NCBI GenBank assembly: GCA_014825775.1
Contig: MVAQ01000032.1
Location: 1 to 64,000 of the forward strand
Reading direction: 5' to 3'
Source: Krasilnikovozyma curviuscula
Lineage: Eukaryota; Basidiomycota; Tremellomycetes; Cystofilobasidiales; Mrakiaceae
Length of the DNA: 64,000 bases
Of this stretch, positions 40,561 through 52,153 are shown piece after piece. The notes beneath the pieces were generated by a model. That model had not been told where the DNA came from, searched no databases, and was given only the letters and a program-made list of their open reading frames with translations. Within the stretch, counting starts at the first letter, position 1, and every line of letters starts with the position of its first letter. The translations under genes and the position numbers were made by a program.

Positions 40561-43051
40561 ATGGCTCCTTCCTGGTTGGAAAAGTTCGCTGTCGAGCACA
40601 GAGCTTCAGATGGCTCTCACTGGAAGAGCGACAGCTGGATCAATCGGTGAGTGGAGTGTCGGTATCTGAATTGAAGGGTTGACGTCGTGAGAATCTGACT
40701 GTAATCGTACTACTTCGCAGTGACAACGTCCCTCTCCCACCAAATCGTAGGACCTGGAATACTATCACCTATGCCTGTCAATCTATCTGGTAGGTTTCGG
40801 CTTTGTTTAACGCTTTTCTCACTACTCAACATGCTGGCACCTGGCAACTAATTCTCATTCAATTTCTCCCATTCGACTCATCCTACTTTCCATTTCAAAG
40901 TGGAGGGTTCACTGTGTCAGGTGAGTATGCGCCATGTGATGCAGCTTGACGTGAAGCGACAAAGAACATTTTATTGACCCCCACTGTGCCCTTGCTCATA
41001 GGGTGGACCACGGGATCATCTCTGCTCGCTCTCGGTTTGAACGTTTGGCAAGCAATGCTAGTCGTCATTATTGGCAATGCTCTCTCCACTGCAGCGACCG
41101 TTTCTAATGGTCTTCCAGGCGGTAAATGGCAGTAAGTAGCGAACAGCAGATCGGCGTTGTCCATCGGTTTATTGCCGCTTACAATCGTATCCATCGCTAT
41201 TTCCAGTGTCGGCTTCAGTGTTCTCAACCGAGCTGTCTGGGGTATCAGAGGCTCGTTCTTTACACTGGCGATCAGAATTGTACTTTCTTTCACTTGGTAA
41301 GTGGTATTGCTTTCAGAAAATGACGCCCTCTGGCCGACACCAGGCTGACACTCATGTTTTGAACAGGTACGCTTGCCAAACCTGGTAAGAACCATTTTTG
41401 TTTTGTTTTGGTGGACTCTCCCAAGCTCATCATGACCTTGGTTTTGCCAGGTACGGGGCTAAGTGTCTGCAGAATGTTTTTGGCGCCATCTTCCCTCAAG
41501 TTTACACTATGAAAGATACTCTTTCGCTCAATGCCAGCATCATGGATACTTCCGATTTCATTTTCTATGTGATCTTCTGTGTCGCCTCTCGTGAGTTAAT
41601 TTGCAAACTCAGCAACATGATCTAGCTCTGACATCTTGTTCCCACTCGCGCAGTACCCTTGCTTTACATCCCCCCAGAGTTCTATAAAAAGCCATTCATG
41701 GTTTCTTCTGTCCTCCTCACCATTGCTTTCAGCTCTCTGTTCATCTACAGTTTAGCCCGTGCTCATGGAGGAGGACCGCTTCTGACGGGGCAAGTCTTCG
41801 GACTGGTCGGTGTCGTCCCTGCTAAAGGGTCTGATCTTGCCTGGGCCATGGTCTACGGAATCTCTTCCACACTGGGTGGTATCTGTGCTGGAATCTTGAA
41901 CTCTTCTGACTTCACGAGGTTCGCGGTCAAGCCAGGCTCTCAGATCTACGGTCAATCGTTTGCGAATCCCATTTCAGGATGCTTGTGTGCCTTCATGGGC
42001 ATCATCTGTACCTCTGTTGGTGCTCAATATTATCCAGATGCTGGTCTGCTTTGGACACCATATGCCCTTCTCCAAACCATCCAGCAAAACGGAGGCAACG
42101 GAGCCAGAGCTGCCGTCTTCTTCCTCGGATGCGCCTGTGTTCTTTCTCAGTTCGTCTTGAACGTCTCTGGTAATGCTATTGCCGGAGGAATTGATCTCGG
42201 TAAGTTGCACGTTTGGTTTGAGATGACTTCGCACTGACACTTCGCCTACACTCTTCGTGCAGCTTCCTGCTTCCCGAGAGTCTTCAACATTAGACGTGGG
42301 GCCTACCTTACTGCCGCTATCGCTGTGTAAGTCAAAACTTAATCCTCTTTCGAGGAAGGAATCTATTGACCGACGCCTTCTCGCTTCTTCGTTTATCATT
42401 TGCAGCATAATGCAACCTTGGCAACTTTTGAACGGTGCTACTCGTTTCCTTTCCGTGGTGTCTGCTTTCGCCGTCTGTGAGTGAACCCCATCCTATTACT
42501 TGTGCCAGGGGACTGACGTCTTAAATCTTTCAGTCCTTGGCCCAGCTACTGGTCTCATGCTCTGCGACTACATTATAGTCAGAAAGAAGAAGTTGCGTCT
42601 CACCCACTTGTACATTGCCAACGAAACCTCCATTTACTGGGAATATCACGGTGTCAACTTGAAAGCTGTCGTTGTAAGTGAGACACCGACAACTTGTCAC
42701 TATGAACTCGAACTGACAACTCTTTTCTTTTTTCAGGCCTGGGTAATGGGTGTTTGGCCGTTGATGCCTGGTTTTGGAGCTGCAATGACCGGAACCTCTT
42801 ACGGAGACGGTTGGCTTCACTTGTACCAGCTGTGTTGGCCAGCTGGAGCTGCCATCTCAGCTTTCACCTACTATGTACTCTGCAGAATCTGGCCATCTCC
42901 AGAGATCGGCGTCGAGGATCCTTTCGACTATTATGGGACTTTTGGACCTGCTGAAGTTGCTCCTGGTGTCTACTTCGAGGAGAAAATGAGAGCTAGTGAG
43001 GATGACGAGAAGAAGGAGGATGGCCCCACCATTGCTGTCTTGGGCGTCTAA
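40561..43051 (+). CDS. NCS1-family nucleobase/allantoin-type permease (Fur group)
   Basis: This is a proton- or sodium-coupled plasma-membrane symporter of about 560 residues with some twelve membrane helices. Family marks are RDNVPLPPNRRTWNTITYA before helix 1, GGFTVSGWTTGSSLLALGL (helix 1), LSFTWYACQTWYGAKCLQ (helices 3-4), FIFYVIFCVASLPLLYIPPE and the helix 6-8 segment SSTLGGICAGILNSSDFTRF. The Fur group imports uracil, uridine, allantoin, thiamine or nicotinamide riboside; sequence does not decide which. About thirteen introns, several of them splitting helices, were followed. The N-terminal MAPSWLEKFAVEHRASDG and the acidic tail EEKMRASEDDEKKEDG face the cytosol. It is divergently paired with the hydantoinase-DUF917 gene, which argues for a cyclic ureide or amide as cargo. 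Confidence 0.9.
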
Positions 43052-43689
43052 AGCTTTAGTGCTTATTTGTTACAAACTTGCGTTTCTTTCAATCCTTTGG
43101 TTGTACCGTTTAGTTTCTGGTTCTCCTATTGTACCGTTTCTTAGATTCGATACATTATTGATATATTAGACGGATTCGGTCGTGATGCCACCAGTTTAGT
43201 CTGCAAGAATAGAGTTCCCTTTGACAGCGTCACTTATGTCTGTGTACCACTGTTTTGAGGGAACCCTGAGTGCTAGAGGCGTCGAAAAAAGTAAACAAAC
43301 ACTGGACGAACAACGCTATGTTTTAATCTCGCTCAGTCCCTTCTGGAACCTTTATAGCCACTTCTAGACTACTAGCATACCTGAATCTCTCTTGACGAGG
43401 TCTCTAGGTCCACTAGAAAACTGCTGCTGCGCCACAACCGACCGAAGTAAGCATGAATAGTTTCAAATGGTTCTAAGGTTCTTAGTAAGGACTCTACTTA
43501 CCACGACAGTCATTCTGTAAGTTTCTTTCTATATTCCGTATTTCGGCGCTTTACGAATCAAGGCCTTCTTCACATAGCTAAAAGGTGACTGATACCCAAT
43601 CTTGTTTCAACAACTCTGTCAGCCTCGCTTGGCAGTCAGCGGCTTTGAAAGTGTCGACAGCCAGCTCTCCATCCACGCAAGTCTCGAAG
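43052..43689. other. intergenic region
   Basis: 638 bp between tandem genes. T-rich stretches near 43070-43170 fit the 3' end of the permease transcript. The rest would be promoter and leader of the next gene. No gene was seen. Confidence 0.5.
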
Positions 43690-45220
43690 ATGCCTCATAA
43701 TCCTCTGTCCCACCTAGTGAAGCATCACAGAACTGCCTCTTCCTCCTCTTCAGGTAAAGACGGACCCACTTCACCACCAACGCTAGCCTTGCGAGGGGCT
43801 TCGATAAGCAGCAGCGCGACTGGCTCCACTGGAATTCCGCTCGTTCAGAGCCCTACGGTATCATCAATCGTCTCTACTGGTAGCAGCTCAGCACCGAAGT
43901 CTATTCTCAAGTCCAGCAGCGATAAAACGACGAGCAGTTCTTCGGGTACAGACAACCGCCGTCACTCACATAGCAGTCCCGCAACATCAGTCTCGGGTAG
44001 CAATCATGGCGGGAGAGATAGAGAACGGGAAGGTAGCATAAACAGCGTTGACGGAGTTTGTCGAATGGTTGGAGGGTCGTGTTGCTACGCCATCCTGTGT
44101 GTCTCCGTTGGCCCAGTTTTGCACACGAGATATTGATCCTGACTGAAATCTTTCTCACAGAGCACTCTCCAAGAATAACATTTTGCAGTTTATCAACATT
44201 CGTAAGTTTGACCTTCTTTAGATGAGCATACGAGGTAACCAGCAACCGACATGCCCTTTTGCTGACCACGCGACCCTTCTTACTCGGTGAAGCTCAATCA
44301 CTTCATCGCCCTCTACTCTTTGCAGTCCAAGATAGTTGGGGACCAGGAGTGACCTCAACCGGATATCCCAAAGGATGGAGCGCACAAGAGGTCATCGACC
44401 AGCGTGAAAAACAAGCTCGTACCAGAGACGAGAAGGAGTACGCTGGTGAGAAGGTGGAGCCAGCTCAAGTCAGTGAAGTTTGGGAAATTCAGATGAAGGG
44501 TGTCGTCTGGGGCTCGCGAGGTACTTCATCAGGTATCGCAGTGAGGCAGTTGATGACCGCTATTCTGCAAGTGAGTCAGACTCGGGTTTTAGTTTCGAGT
44601 GTCTTTACTTGGAAACTTACTCTTGCAACTTAACGACCAGGCTATGTATCAAGGTGGATACGATGTCGTCAGCTCTGTCAATGCCAGCAGCAAAGACAGC
44701 TCAAAGGTGTGATATACCTACATTGCTACGTCGAAGAGAAAAACTGACTTTAAAATCAACTGCAGGACACTATCTATTTCAAAGGAATCGATGGGCCTCG
44801 AACCGAAATCCCAACAGAGTTCTTCTCTATGGCGTTTGATGGAGACGATAAAATATGGCTGATTGATGCTCCTCCAGCTGTTGTTGAGAGCGTTTCAGAT
44901 CATGTTCTGGTTCGTAGAGCTCCCCATTGAACTTGTGGTGCTGCCAGATGTTAATTCCCATCGTTCAACAGGCCGCTTGGACGCCTGGAATCCGACACTC
45001 TGAACCTCTCGCCAAACACCCAGCCTGCTATGAAATCAGACTCAGAGGATCACCATGGGCTGCGATGAGTCAAGCTGCAGCGTTGAATTCTCGAATGTTA
45101 CATCTCCATTTGTTAAAGAGCATCTACATCAAGGGATACAAGCTCAAGGCATCCATCGCTTTGGCGGATAAAGATGAAGGAGAGCTTGATTCGCTGTTCT
45201 TTCAGAGTAGAGCCGACTAG
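43690..45220 (+). CDS. conserved fungal protein of unknown function
   Basis: The protein is about 400 residues. The first 100 are Ser/Thr-rich and probably disordered (MPHNPLSHLVKHHRTASS, then many serines). The folded part begins ALTEFVEWLEGRVATPSSLS and continues with INILQDSWGPGVTSTGYPKG, EVWEIQMKGVVWGSRGTSSG, QAMYQGGYDVVSSVNASS, FFSMAFDGDDKIWLIDAPP, YEIRLRGSPWAAMSQAAALN and ILHLHLLKSIYIKGYKLKAS-like helices. Two copies of a similar unit (strand with W, then an R-x-L-x3-L-L helix, then a G-Y/W turn and a strand) suggest an internal duplication. I recall such proteins from many fungi without a known role. Two early introns, about 43997-44045 and 44095-44160, are needed to keep the frame and are less certain than the rest. 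Confidence 0.7.
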
Positions 45221-45506
45221 ACATAAGTTTGATACCGTTGGTATAACCAAATTTGAGCTTCACATCGTTATGAGCCTCCAAATAGTAGATATGTAGCGAC
45301 TTACAATGGCTTTACATATCTCATTTGCAAGTCTTTGCAGGATTTCTCGACCAGAAGGGCCACCTTATTCTTCATTCTTTGGCGAAATGTCATTGATTTT
45401 TTTTGGAGGCATCAAAACGAGGAACCCAATATTTCAGTGGTCCGAACGTCGGTGTCACTTTCGGTTGGCAGTAGACACTCAAGAGCCAAGTTTTCTTTTG
45501 GAAACA

Positions 45507-47351
45507 ATGGCCGATGATAGTAAGTGGAAGCTGTTGCTATCTTGGATATCTTACCAATACTAATCTTATCCCCTTTGAGTGGGTTCTCTACCCAGACATC
45601 GCATCGTTCTGCTCTGTGACGGGAAGCACACCAGACATTGCTCAATCTTTCCTCTCTGCCTCAAACAATAATCTAGAGGTACCTTGAAAGCCTTCCAGCA
45701 TGAAATGCTGTAAACGCATGACACTGACTTGAAACTGTTGGATTATCAATTTCTAGGTCGCCATCCAGTCGTTCTTTGCAGCTGGTGAAGACGGAGGCGA
45801 GATGGACGACGACGAAGCTCCAACAGGACCTTCATTCGGTGATACTTCCCAAGCTGCTTCTGTACTACCAGTCCCCAATGGTGGTGGTAATAGCTTAGGC
45901 GGTGGAGCTGCAGAGGCCCTTCCTCAAGGATGGGGTTCCAACACATCGAGAGGTGGAACCGGAGCTAGACTTGGAAGAGTAGGTCAGTGGGGTGGTAGTG
46001 GAAGCGGAAGCTCTACGTGAGTTGTGATGTCTGTACACTTTGTTTGATGGTGCTGAATACGAACTTCTTAACAGTCCAAATCGCTCGACTGGAAGTGGGC
46101 CGCGAGTTGCTACTTTAGGATCATTAGCTTCAGCTGCAGCTGGTCCAAGCTCACAGGCTGGACATGGACATGTGAGTTCACTTATCCTTTTATATGGCAG
46201 CTTCGAATAAGATTTTGTTGACGTATGCTCAATTAATCTGCAGGGTGATGACGACCCTCCTGAACTCTACGCTGGAGGGGAAAGATCTGGTATCAATGTT
46301 GAAAATCCTGATAGACCAGCTGGTGGTCCATCTGTGGTTCGTGATATTTTGAAGCAAGCAGCAGAGTAAGAGCAACCTTTATCGCTTACACGTCAAACAC
46401 TGACACTTCTTGTTCCCGCTGCACTAGAGCTGGTGCCTCAAGAGGTGATAAACCAGAAAAGAAGACCAAGACTGGATGGTTCGGAGGTGCTGGAAATACC
46501 GTTGGTTCAGAGGACACTCCCTCCACGACTGTCGGCGACCTTGATCCCGAAGCTGAAGAGGAAGAAGCGGTAACCAGAGATCTGACTTTCTGGAGGGATG
46601 GATTCTCCATCGAGGATGGTCCTCTGATGAGATATGATGATCCTATCAGTAGGCAAATCTTGCAGAGAATTCAGTCCGGGTAAGTGATTTAGGATTTAGG
46701 CAGGCTCCTCGTTCGTATCTACTGACGCACTCTGCATTTATGTTGGTAGAGAGGCTCCTCCTGCTCTGCTCAATGTCCGATTGAATCAACCAGTCGAAAT
46801 TAGAGTTCGACAGAATATGGGTGAAGACTACAGACCTCCTCCTCCAAAACCCAGAGGTCCATTTGAAGGATCTGGTGAGTCTGCTGCATGTTCTGCTGCC
46901 CCCACTTTCGATTGATGGTGGTCTCTATAGGAAACCGCCTCGGTGCACCCACTCCGTCTATGGCTGAACCTGCGGCCGCTGCCCCACCAACTTCTTCTAC
47001 ATCCACCGGCAATGCAGCTGGTGGAGATGTGATCTTCCAGGTCGACACCAACGCTCCCACCACGTCGGTCCAACTCAGACTCGCAGATGGTTCCAAACTT
47101 GTCGCAAAGCTGAACTTAACACATACAGTTGGAGATTTAAGAAGCTTTATCAACCAGTAAGCCCTTCTTTCACCTTCCGCGACGCAACCGCAGCTGATGT
47201 AACCTGTATGATTTTCAGCTCACAAGTCGGCGGTGCCTCGAGATCGTATGCGTTACAAACAACTTTCCCAAGAAAAGACTTGGATGATGACTCGCAGACT
47301 GTTCAAGCTGCTGGTTTGCAAAATGCGGTCGTTGTTCAAAGATGGACTTGA
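45507..47351 (+). CDS. SHP1: Cdc48 cofactor Shp1/p47 (UBA-SEP-UBX protein)
   Basis: Shp1/p47 recruits the AAA ATPase Cdc48/p97 to ubiquitylated substrates and membranes and regulates protein phosphatase 1. The spliced protein is about 450 residues. It has a UBA-like N-terminus ([20 protein letters not shown]), a Gly/Ser-rich linker ([12 protein letters not shown]), the SEP domain ([55 protein letters not shown]) and a C-terminal UBX domain ([19 protein letters not shown] ... [20 protein letters not shown], ending VVVQRWT). The first exon is only 13 nt (45507-45519). A 76-nt intron containing a consensus TACTAAT branch site follows. Six further introns have standard borders. The RRM gene lies 194 bp downstream in the same direction. 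Confidence 0.93.
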
Positions 47352-47545
47352 GCCTACTGCTCTAGAATAACTCCTGATATTTTTTGTAGAAAGCTGTATT
47401 GATAAACATTCATGATTTGAAAGTAAATGTCATTTATGTACTGAAGAGGCAAGTCCAATAGAATGGCTAAATTCAGTCGTGTGTCAGGCGATTTTTGAGT
47501 TACCACACTTTGAACGTCCATCATCGTATCCCCACCTCCCTCAAA

Positions 47546-48451
47546 ATGAACTCTGTCCAAGCTCGAGCTGTCAATGCGGCAGACGGATCAAATTCCAAGA
47601 AGAACACGGTGTACGTGAGCGGTATTCCAGATGCTGCAGATGAACAGACAGTGTTAAACGTCTTCGTTACATTCGGTGAGCCCCAAACCCTCTTCTCTTC
47701 CAAACAGAGCCATCCATTAACTATGAAAACCTTCTTAGGTGACATAATAGACATCCAGATACCGAAGGAACATGCTAGGGACGGAAAACGTAGGTGTATT
47801 CGCTGTGGAAGCAGGTCTTTGCCTTTGCTGGTCGTGTGCTTATTACCTTACTTCGTTTTCTCTACTCAGCTGCGAAACACAAAGGATTTGTAAGTGAACC
47901 ATAGCAGGTGTATAGACGAATAGTAGGTGTCATTTGTACTGACATTGGGGCTCGATGTAGGCTTTCTTGACATTTGCTTCGCCGTTAGATGCTCAGGATG
48001 CTGTGAGTTCAATTCCATTGTGGACTTTATTACATCGAGTCTTTTACTCCACAAAGGTGTTGTGTGGTGCAATAGTGGTTGCATGGTTCTCTAATTGAGC
48101 TACAAAGTTGCTGACACCCCCTTCACTGTGTTCTAGATTGACAACTACGACCTAAACACGTTCCCTGGATATCCAGGAAGGGTACTAAAAGTGAATCTAG
48201 CAAAGCCTATGAAGGGAGGTCAGGCTCAAGCTGCTGGCAACAGAGCTGGTACGTCTGCACATTCGACTGGCTCCTAAATTGACGCCCAGCCCTAGGTACT
48301 GAAAAAACCTCTCCCATATGGTTTCTCTACTTTCTTAGTTTGGGCAAATGAGCAATGGCTCAAGGAGAACGTGAAACCTCTGGGAGAAAGCACGGCTGAC
48401 GGTGAAGATGCAGGGCCAGGTGCTGGAGACGAAATGGACGAAGACGAGTGA
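47546..48451 (+). CDS. RRM protein related to the N-terminus of cyclophilin PPIE
   Basis: The protein is about 165 residues. It has one RNA-recognition motif: NTVYVSGIPDAADEQTVLN, then FGDIIDIQIPKEHARDGK, then HKGFAFLTFASPLDAQDAID and GRVLKVNLAKPMKGG, with RNP2 (VYVSGI) and RNP1 (KGFAFLTF). The stretch after the domain, VWANEQWLKENVKP, matches the conserved linker of cyclophilin 33 (PPIE), which in animals leads into the peptidyl-prolyl isomerase domain. Here the protein instead ends in an acidic tail and a TGA. The family RRM binds A/U-rich RNA and, in animals, the PHD3 finger of MLL. Presence in the spliceosome is plausible. Five introns are inferred, one of 134 nt. Confidence 0.85.
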
Positions 48452-48931
48452 TCAAAAGAAACCCCAAGAAGAGATTTACAAGTTGTACAATCAGGCTGGT
48501 GTATGATTAGAAGCATGACTAGGCTGGGGTGGGCGCGCGCTAGAGAGACGTGAACAATTCAAAGGCGTAGAGATAAGATGCATCAGGGCGGCGAGAAGGC
48601 TGACGGCGTCCTCTATGCTTGTAGTATTGATGAGAGATGGTTATCTTGTTCTGTTGGTCCAGAAACTACGCTGTTGTTTATCGCGAGGCTTCAAACAGCA
48701 CCAGTTTGTTTTGAAAATAGAGAAACGTGCGCAGCTATAGCCCGAACCCAAACAAACGTGGTGCTCCTATCCATCAAACCACCAGCTCCTATTTCGGCCA
48801 CCCACTCCATTCATCCAAGACAAAGAAACCTCTATCAGAAGGGAGCAAAGCAGAGTATTGTTTACCAGTTGTCGAGTTGCATTTCAATCCAGGTTGCGCT
48901 GTAATTTGGTGCCCTCCCGACTGCCACGAGC
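48452..48931. other. intergenic region
   Basis: 480 bp between tandem genes, with the 3' end of the RRM gene and the promoter and leader of the glycosyltransferase gene. No extra gene was seen. Confidence 0.5.
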
Positions 48932-51565
48932 ATGGATTCAGCCCCTCTACCTCTTACACCCCCAATCTCTCCCTCTAGTCCCTTGCAGAACTTCATTGGA
49001 ACCCAGCTTGAGCGTGTTTCCAGCTTCAGACTAGAAGATTCCATGGGATACGACGATGAGGACGACGAAGAGGAAGACTTGGATGGAAGAGGCCAAGCAG
49101 AAGTACCAGAGGAGGAGGAATATCAGCCAAACTTGTTGGCGTCGAAGGATCTAGCTGGAAACTTGAAGGGATTAGGTGGAAAAGGAAAGCTGAAGGTTGC
49201 TATCGTGAGTTCGGACGTCCCTTTTCGAATTCAACTTCGCCTTGTGGTACAGCGTTTGCTTGCGTATCGAGGACCTGTGCTGACAATTCCTTTGTTCGCA
49301 TTTGGACTGCCATCTATAGATCACTGAGAATTTCCTTCCAAAAGGTAAACTCTCCTCTACCTTTAAGGAATGATTCATAGTATTAATTTTTGGTACTCTT
49401 TCCAAAAGTTGACGGGGTAACACGAACTCTTGCCCGTCTTCTGGAGCATTTGAACAAGGAAGGCCATGAAGCTATCCTCTGCGGACCAGACTCAGGCATG
49501 GTGAGAATATCTTTCTCTTCTCGTCCACCGCGTCATTTACAGACTGTTCCATCGGTTTGCAGTCTCATTACGCATCTCATCCTCTCGTCGGTACTCTCGG
49601 TGTTCCCCTCGTCGTTTACCCTGGCTTGAAGCTCAACTTCCTTAGACCAAAGTTTATGAGAGAAATAGAAGAGTTTGTGAGTTTCTATGATGCTCTTTTT
49701 ATACCTCTTGTAATCTCGCTGACGAGCAACGCTTTCCCAGAACCCGGATGTAATTCACTTTGTTGTATGTGAATGACACGTCTGTTCTCCGCCTTACCTT
49801 TACTTACTTATGCTCCTCTCAGGACCCGATTTGGCTTGGAGGGCAAGCCATGATGGGTATCGAACTTGGCTGGGCTGGTGAAAAGTGGGTTGGAGAAAAG
49901 GGGCCAGGAGTTGGTGGCGGTGTAAGGGGAGCTGTCGTAGCTAGTTACCACACGTAAGTTGAATAACAAAGGGCTGAGCTCTGGTGAAGTACTCACTCAG
50001 ACACTTTCTTATTTGGCTTTCTGTCTCAGTAACCTCGCGACCTACGCTACCCTCTTCGGTCTTCCGTTCCTTACGCCTGTCATTTGGGTTTGGCAACGAT
50101 GGCTCTATTCCAAGTGAGATCACAAAATGCATCAGACTGTATCTATTGTTCCATCGCTCACTATCTCCTCTCTTTCAGATGTCGTCTTTACCTCTGCCCC
50201 TCGGACTCCACCGCCGCTATGCTCGCTTCTCACAACTTGAACGACTCTAGAATCTGGTCCAGAGGTGTGAACTTGACTGATTTCAACCCAAAGCTGAGAA
50301 GCGAAGCAATGCGAGCTAGTTGGGGTCTCAAAACTGAAGCTCAACGTTCAGCAGAGTCGAAGAGCCATGGCTTGGCAACCCCTCCAAGTAGCCCTCAGGT
50401 TCTTCCTTTAGACAGCGCTGGAAATGCTGTTGAGAGATTAGCTGTCCTTTATGTTGGTAGAGTGTGAGTGTAACAAGTAATCTCAAGTATTTCTATCTGA
50501 AGACTAACGTCGTTGTGTCAATCTACAGCTCTTGGGAAAAAAATCTGATGCTCCTACTCAACGCATATGACCATCTTTCAACCCTTCTTCCAAGCCACCC
50601 AATGCCCAAACTCGTCTTTGTCGGGGATGGCCCAGCTAGAGTTGATCTAGAGGCTTGGTGCCAGAAGAGAGGTATCGATGCCAGCTTCATGGGCCACCGT
50701 TCTGGGTTGGATCTAGCTGAGTGCTACGCTAGTGCAGATATCTTTGCTTTCCCAAGTTTTACGGAGACGTTTGGTAAGTCTTCTTTTCGCCACGTCTCGT
50801 TGAACCGGAATGCTCACCGCTACGTCAATATTTCGCCTACAGGTCAAGTCGTCTTGGAAGCGTTGGCTTCTGGCCTTCCAGTTTGTGGTCTCGATGCCGA
50901 AGGAACCAGAGATCTGGTCAAGCACAACGAAACCGGCAAATTGCTCACCCTTCCAAGCAGCTCGAGGGACTGGCCTATTGCTCTCAAGTCGGAGAAATCT
51001 GCCACCTTCATGAGGGCATCTCAAGATTACGCTATTCTCCTCTCTCAGTTGATACAAAAGACTCCTGAACGTATTGAAATGGGTGAGCGCGCTGCTAGAG
51101 GTACCAAGGGTAGAACTTGGCACGAGGTTTGTACAAATGTTGCCTTTTCAGTGGTGAATCCCTCAACTGACGTTCACTTTTATCCTATATTAGGCTATGG
51201 AAATGTGTGTGGATGGATACAGAGAAGCTATTACCATGTCTGAAACGCGCGCCGAACAACTTCGTCTGGCAGCGTATCAGGCTTCAAGACCAACTACAGA
51301 TGATGGCTCAAGACCGATTAGAGCGAGAGTTGGCAGAGTTCTTGGTCGACTTCGTCGTGGTAGGAGACACATGGCGACTGCTTACCCCGGGCAGAAGATG
51401 GAACGAGAACGCTTGTTCCAACTGAGTAAGTGTCCTTCATGTTTGGTCCTTGTAAAAGCATTCATCTCAGCATTTTCACTGATGATGGTCTTTACAGAAA
51501 ATTTGGCTAAAGTGCTGGTGATCCTGTACATGATCTGGATTTTCTACTCCAGAATGCACCTGTAG
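48932..51565 (+). CDS. tail-anchored GT4 glycosyltransferase, SQD2-like
   Basis: This GT-B fold retaining glycosyltransferase of family GT4 has about 670 residues. The N-terminal 75 residues are acidic and disordered. Core motifs are VAIITENFLPKVDGVTRTLA (glycine-rich donor loop), VVASYHTNLATYATLFGLPF, CLYLCPSDST-like, SRGVNLTDFNP, VLYVGRVSWEKNLMLLLNA, LVFVGDGPARVDLEAWC, ADIFAFPSFTETFGQVVLEA (the E-x7-E segment) and ASGLPVCGLDAEGTRDLV. A single C-terminal membrane helix (LAKVLVILYMIWIFYSRMHL) should anchor it with the catalytic domain in the cytosol. Best resemblance is to plant/bacterial sulfoquinovosyl- and mannosyltransferases of glycolipids. The fungal substrate is unknown. An exon of about 26 nt (ITENFLPK) near 49320-49345 is easily missed. 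About nine introns. Confidence 0.88.
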
Positions 51566-52153
51566 ATCTCGAGCCATAATGCTGCTTTTCCTTTGACGAT
51601 CTTTATGGTTTCTGTTTCTTTACTTCGTAACGACTTTGGCTCTTTTTCTTCGTTTTTTTTTTTTCCTCTTTTGATCACATTATATAATGCTTTGGCTTGT
51701 CTCTCTCAGATCTTGACACCTTCGGCCTCTCTTTGCTTCCGCCTGTCCATACTTGTATCTTGCATACCTTTGCTCTGTCCATCTGGACCTCTTGTACAAT
51801 TATATACGATCCTCTGTTTGACGACAGCAAGAGCATCTGATCTGCCTGTCCGTGTTGACATCTTCTTTCTCGTGTAACAACCATCCGATGTCTATGCCAT
51901 AACTTTTATCGACATGTGTTTTACAGATGCAGGAAATCCTCTTAACCTGCAATGGGAAACAGCGTTCGTCCATCGTCAGCGTTCGTTTCGCAAGAACGCA
52001 CGCAGCAAAACGACTCTCCCTTGACTGTCAAAAGCCGGATCATCAAACACTGCACAGTTGACTGAGGCGTGACTCTTTGAAAAAGGAGAGCGACTGGGTA
52101 GCATCCTTCAAGACGTGTCAGTTGATCAGCTTACCTGTCTTCCACTTACGTCT
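51566..52153. other. intergenic region
   Basis: 588 bp between tandem genes. A run of 12 T at 51653-51664 and T-rich DNA to about 51700 fit the 3' region of the glycosyltransferase gene. A small hairpin (GCGTTC/GAACGC, near 51978-52000) lies in the presumed promoter of the next gene. No extra gene was seen. Confidence 0.5.

Noticed and set aside
41974..42408. Antisense frame of 144 codons within the NCS1 permease
   Set aside because: It is the mirror of coding exons and crosses a well-supported intron, so it is a shadow.
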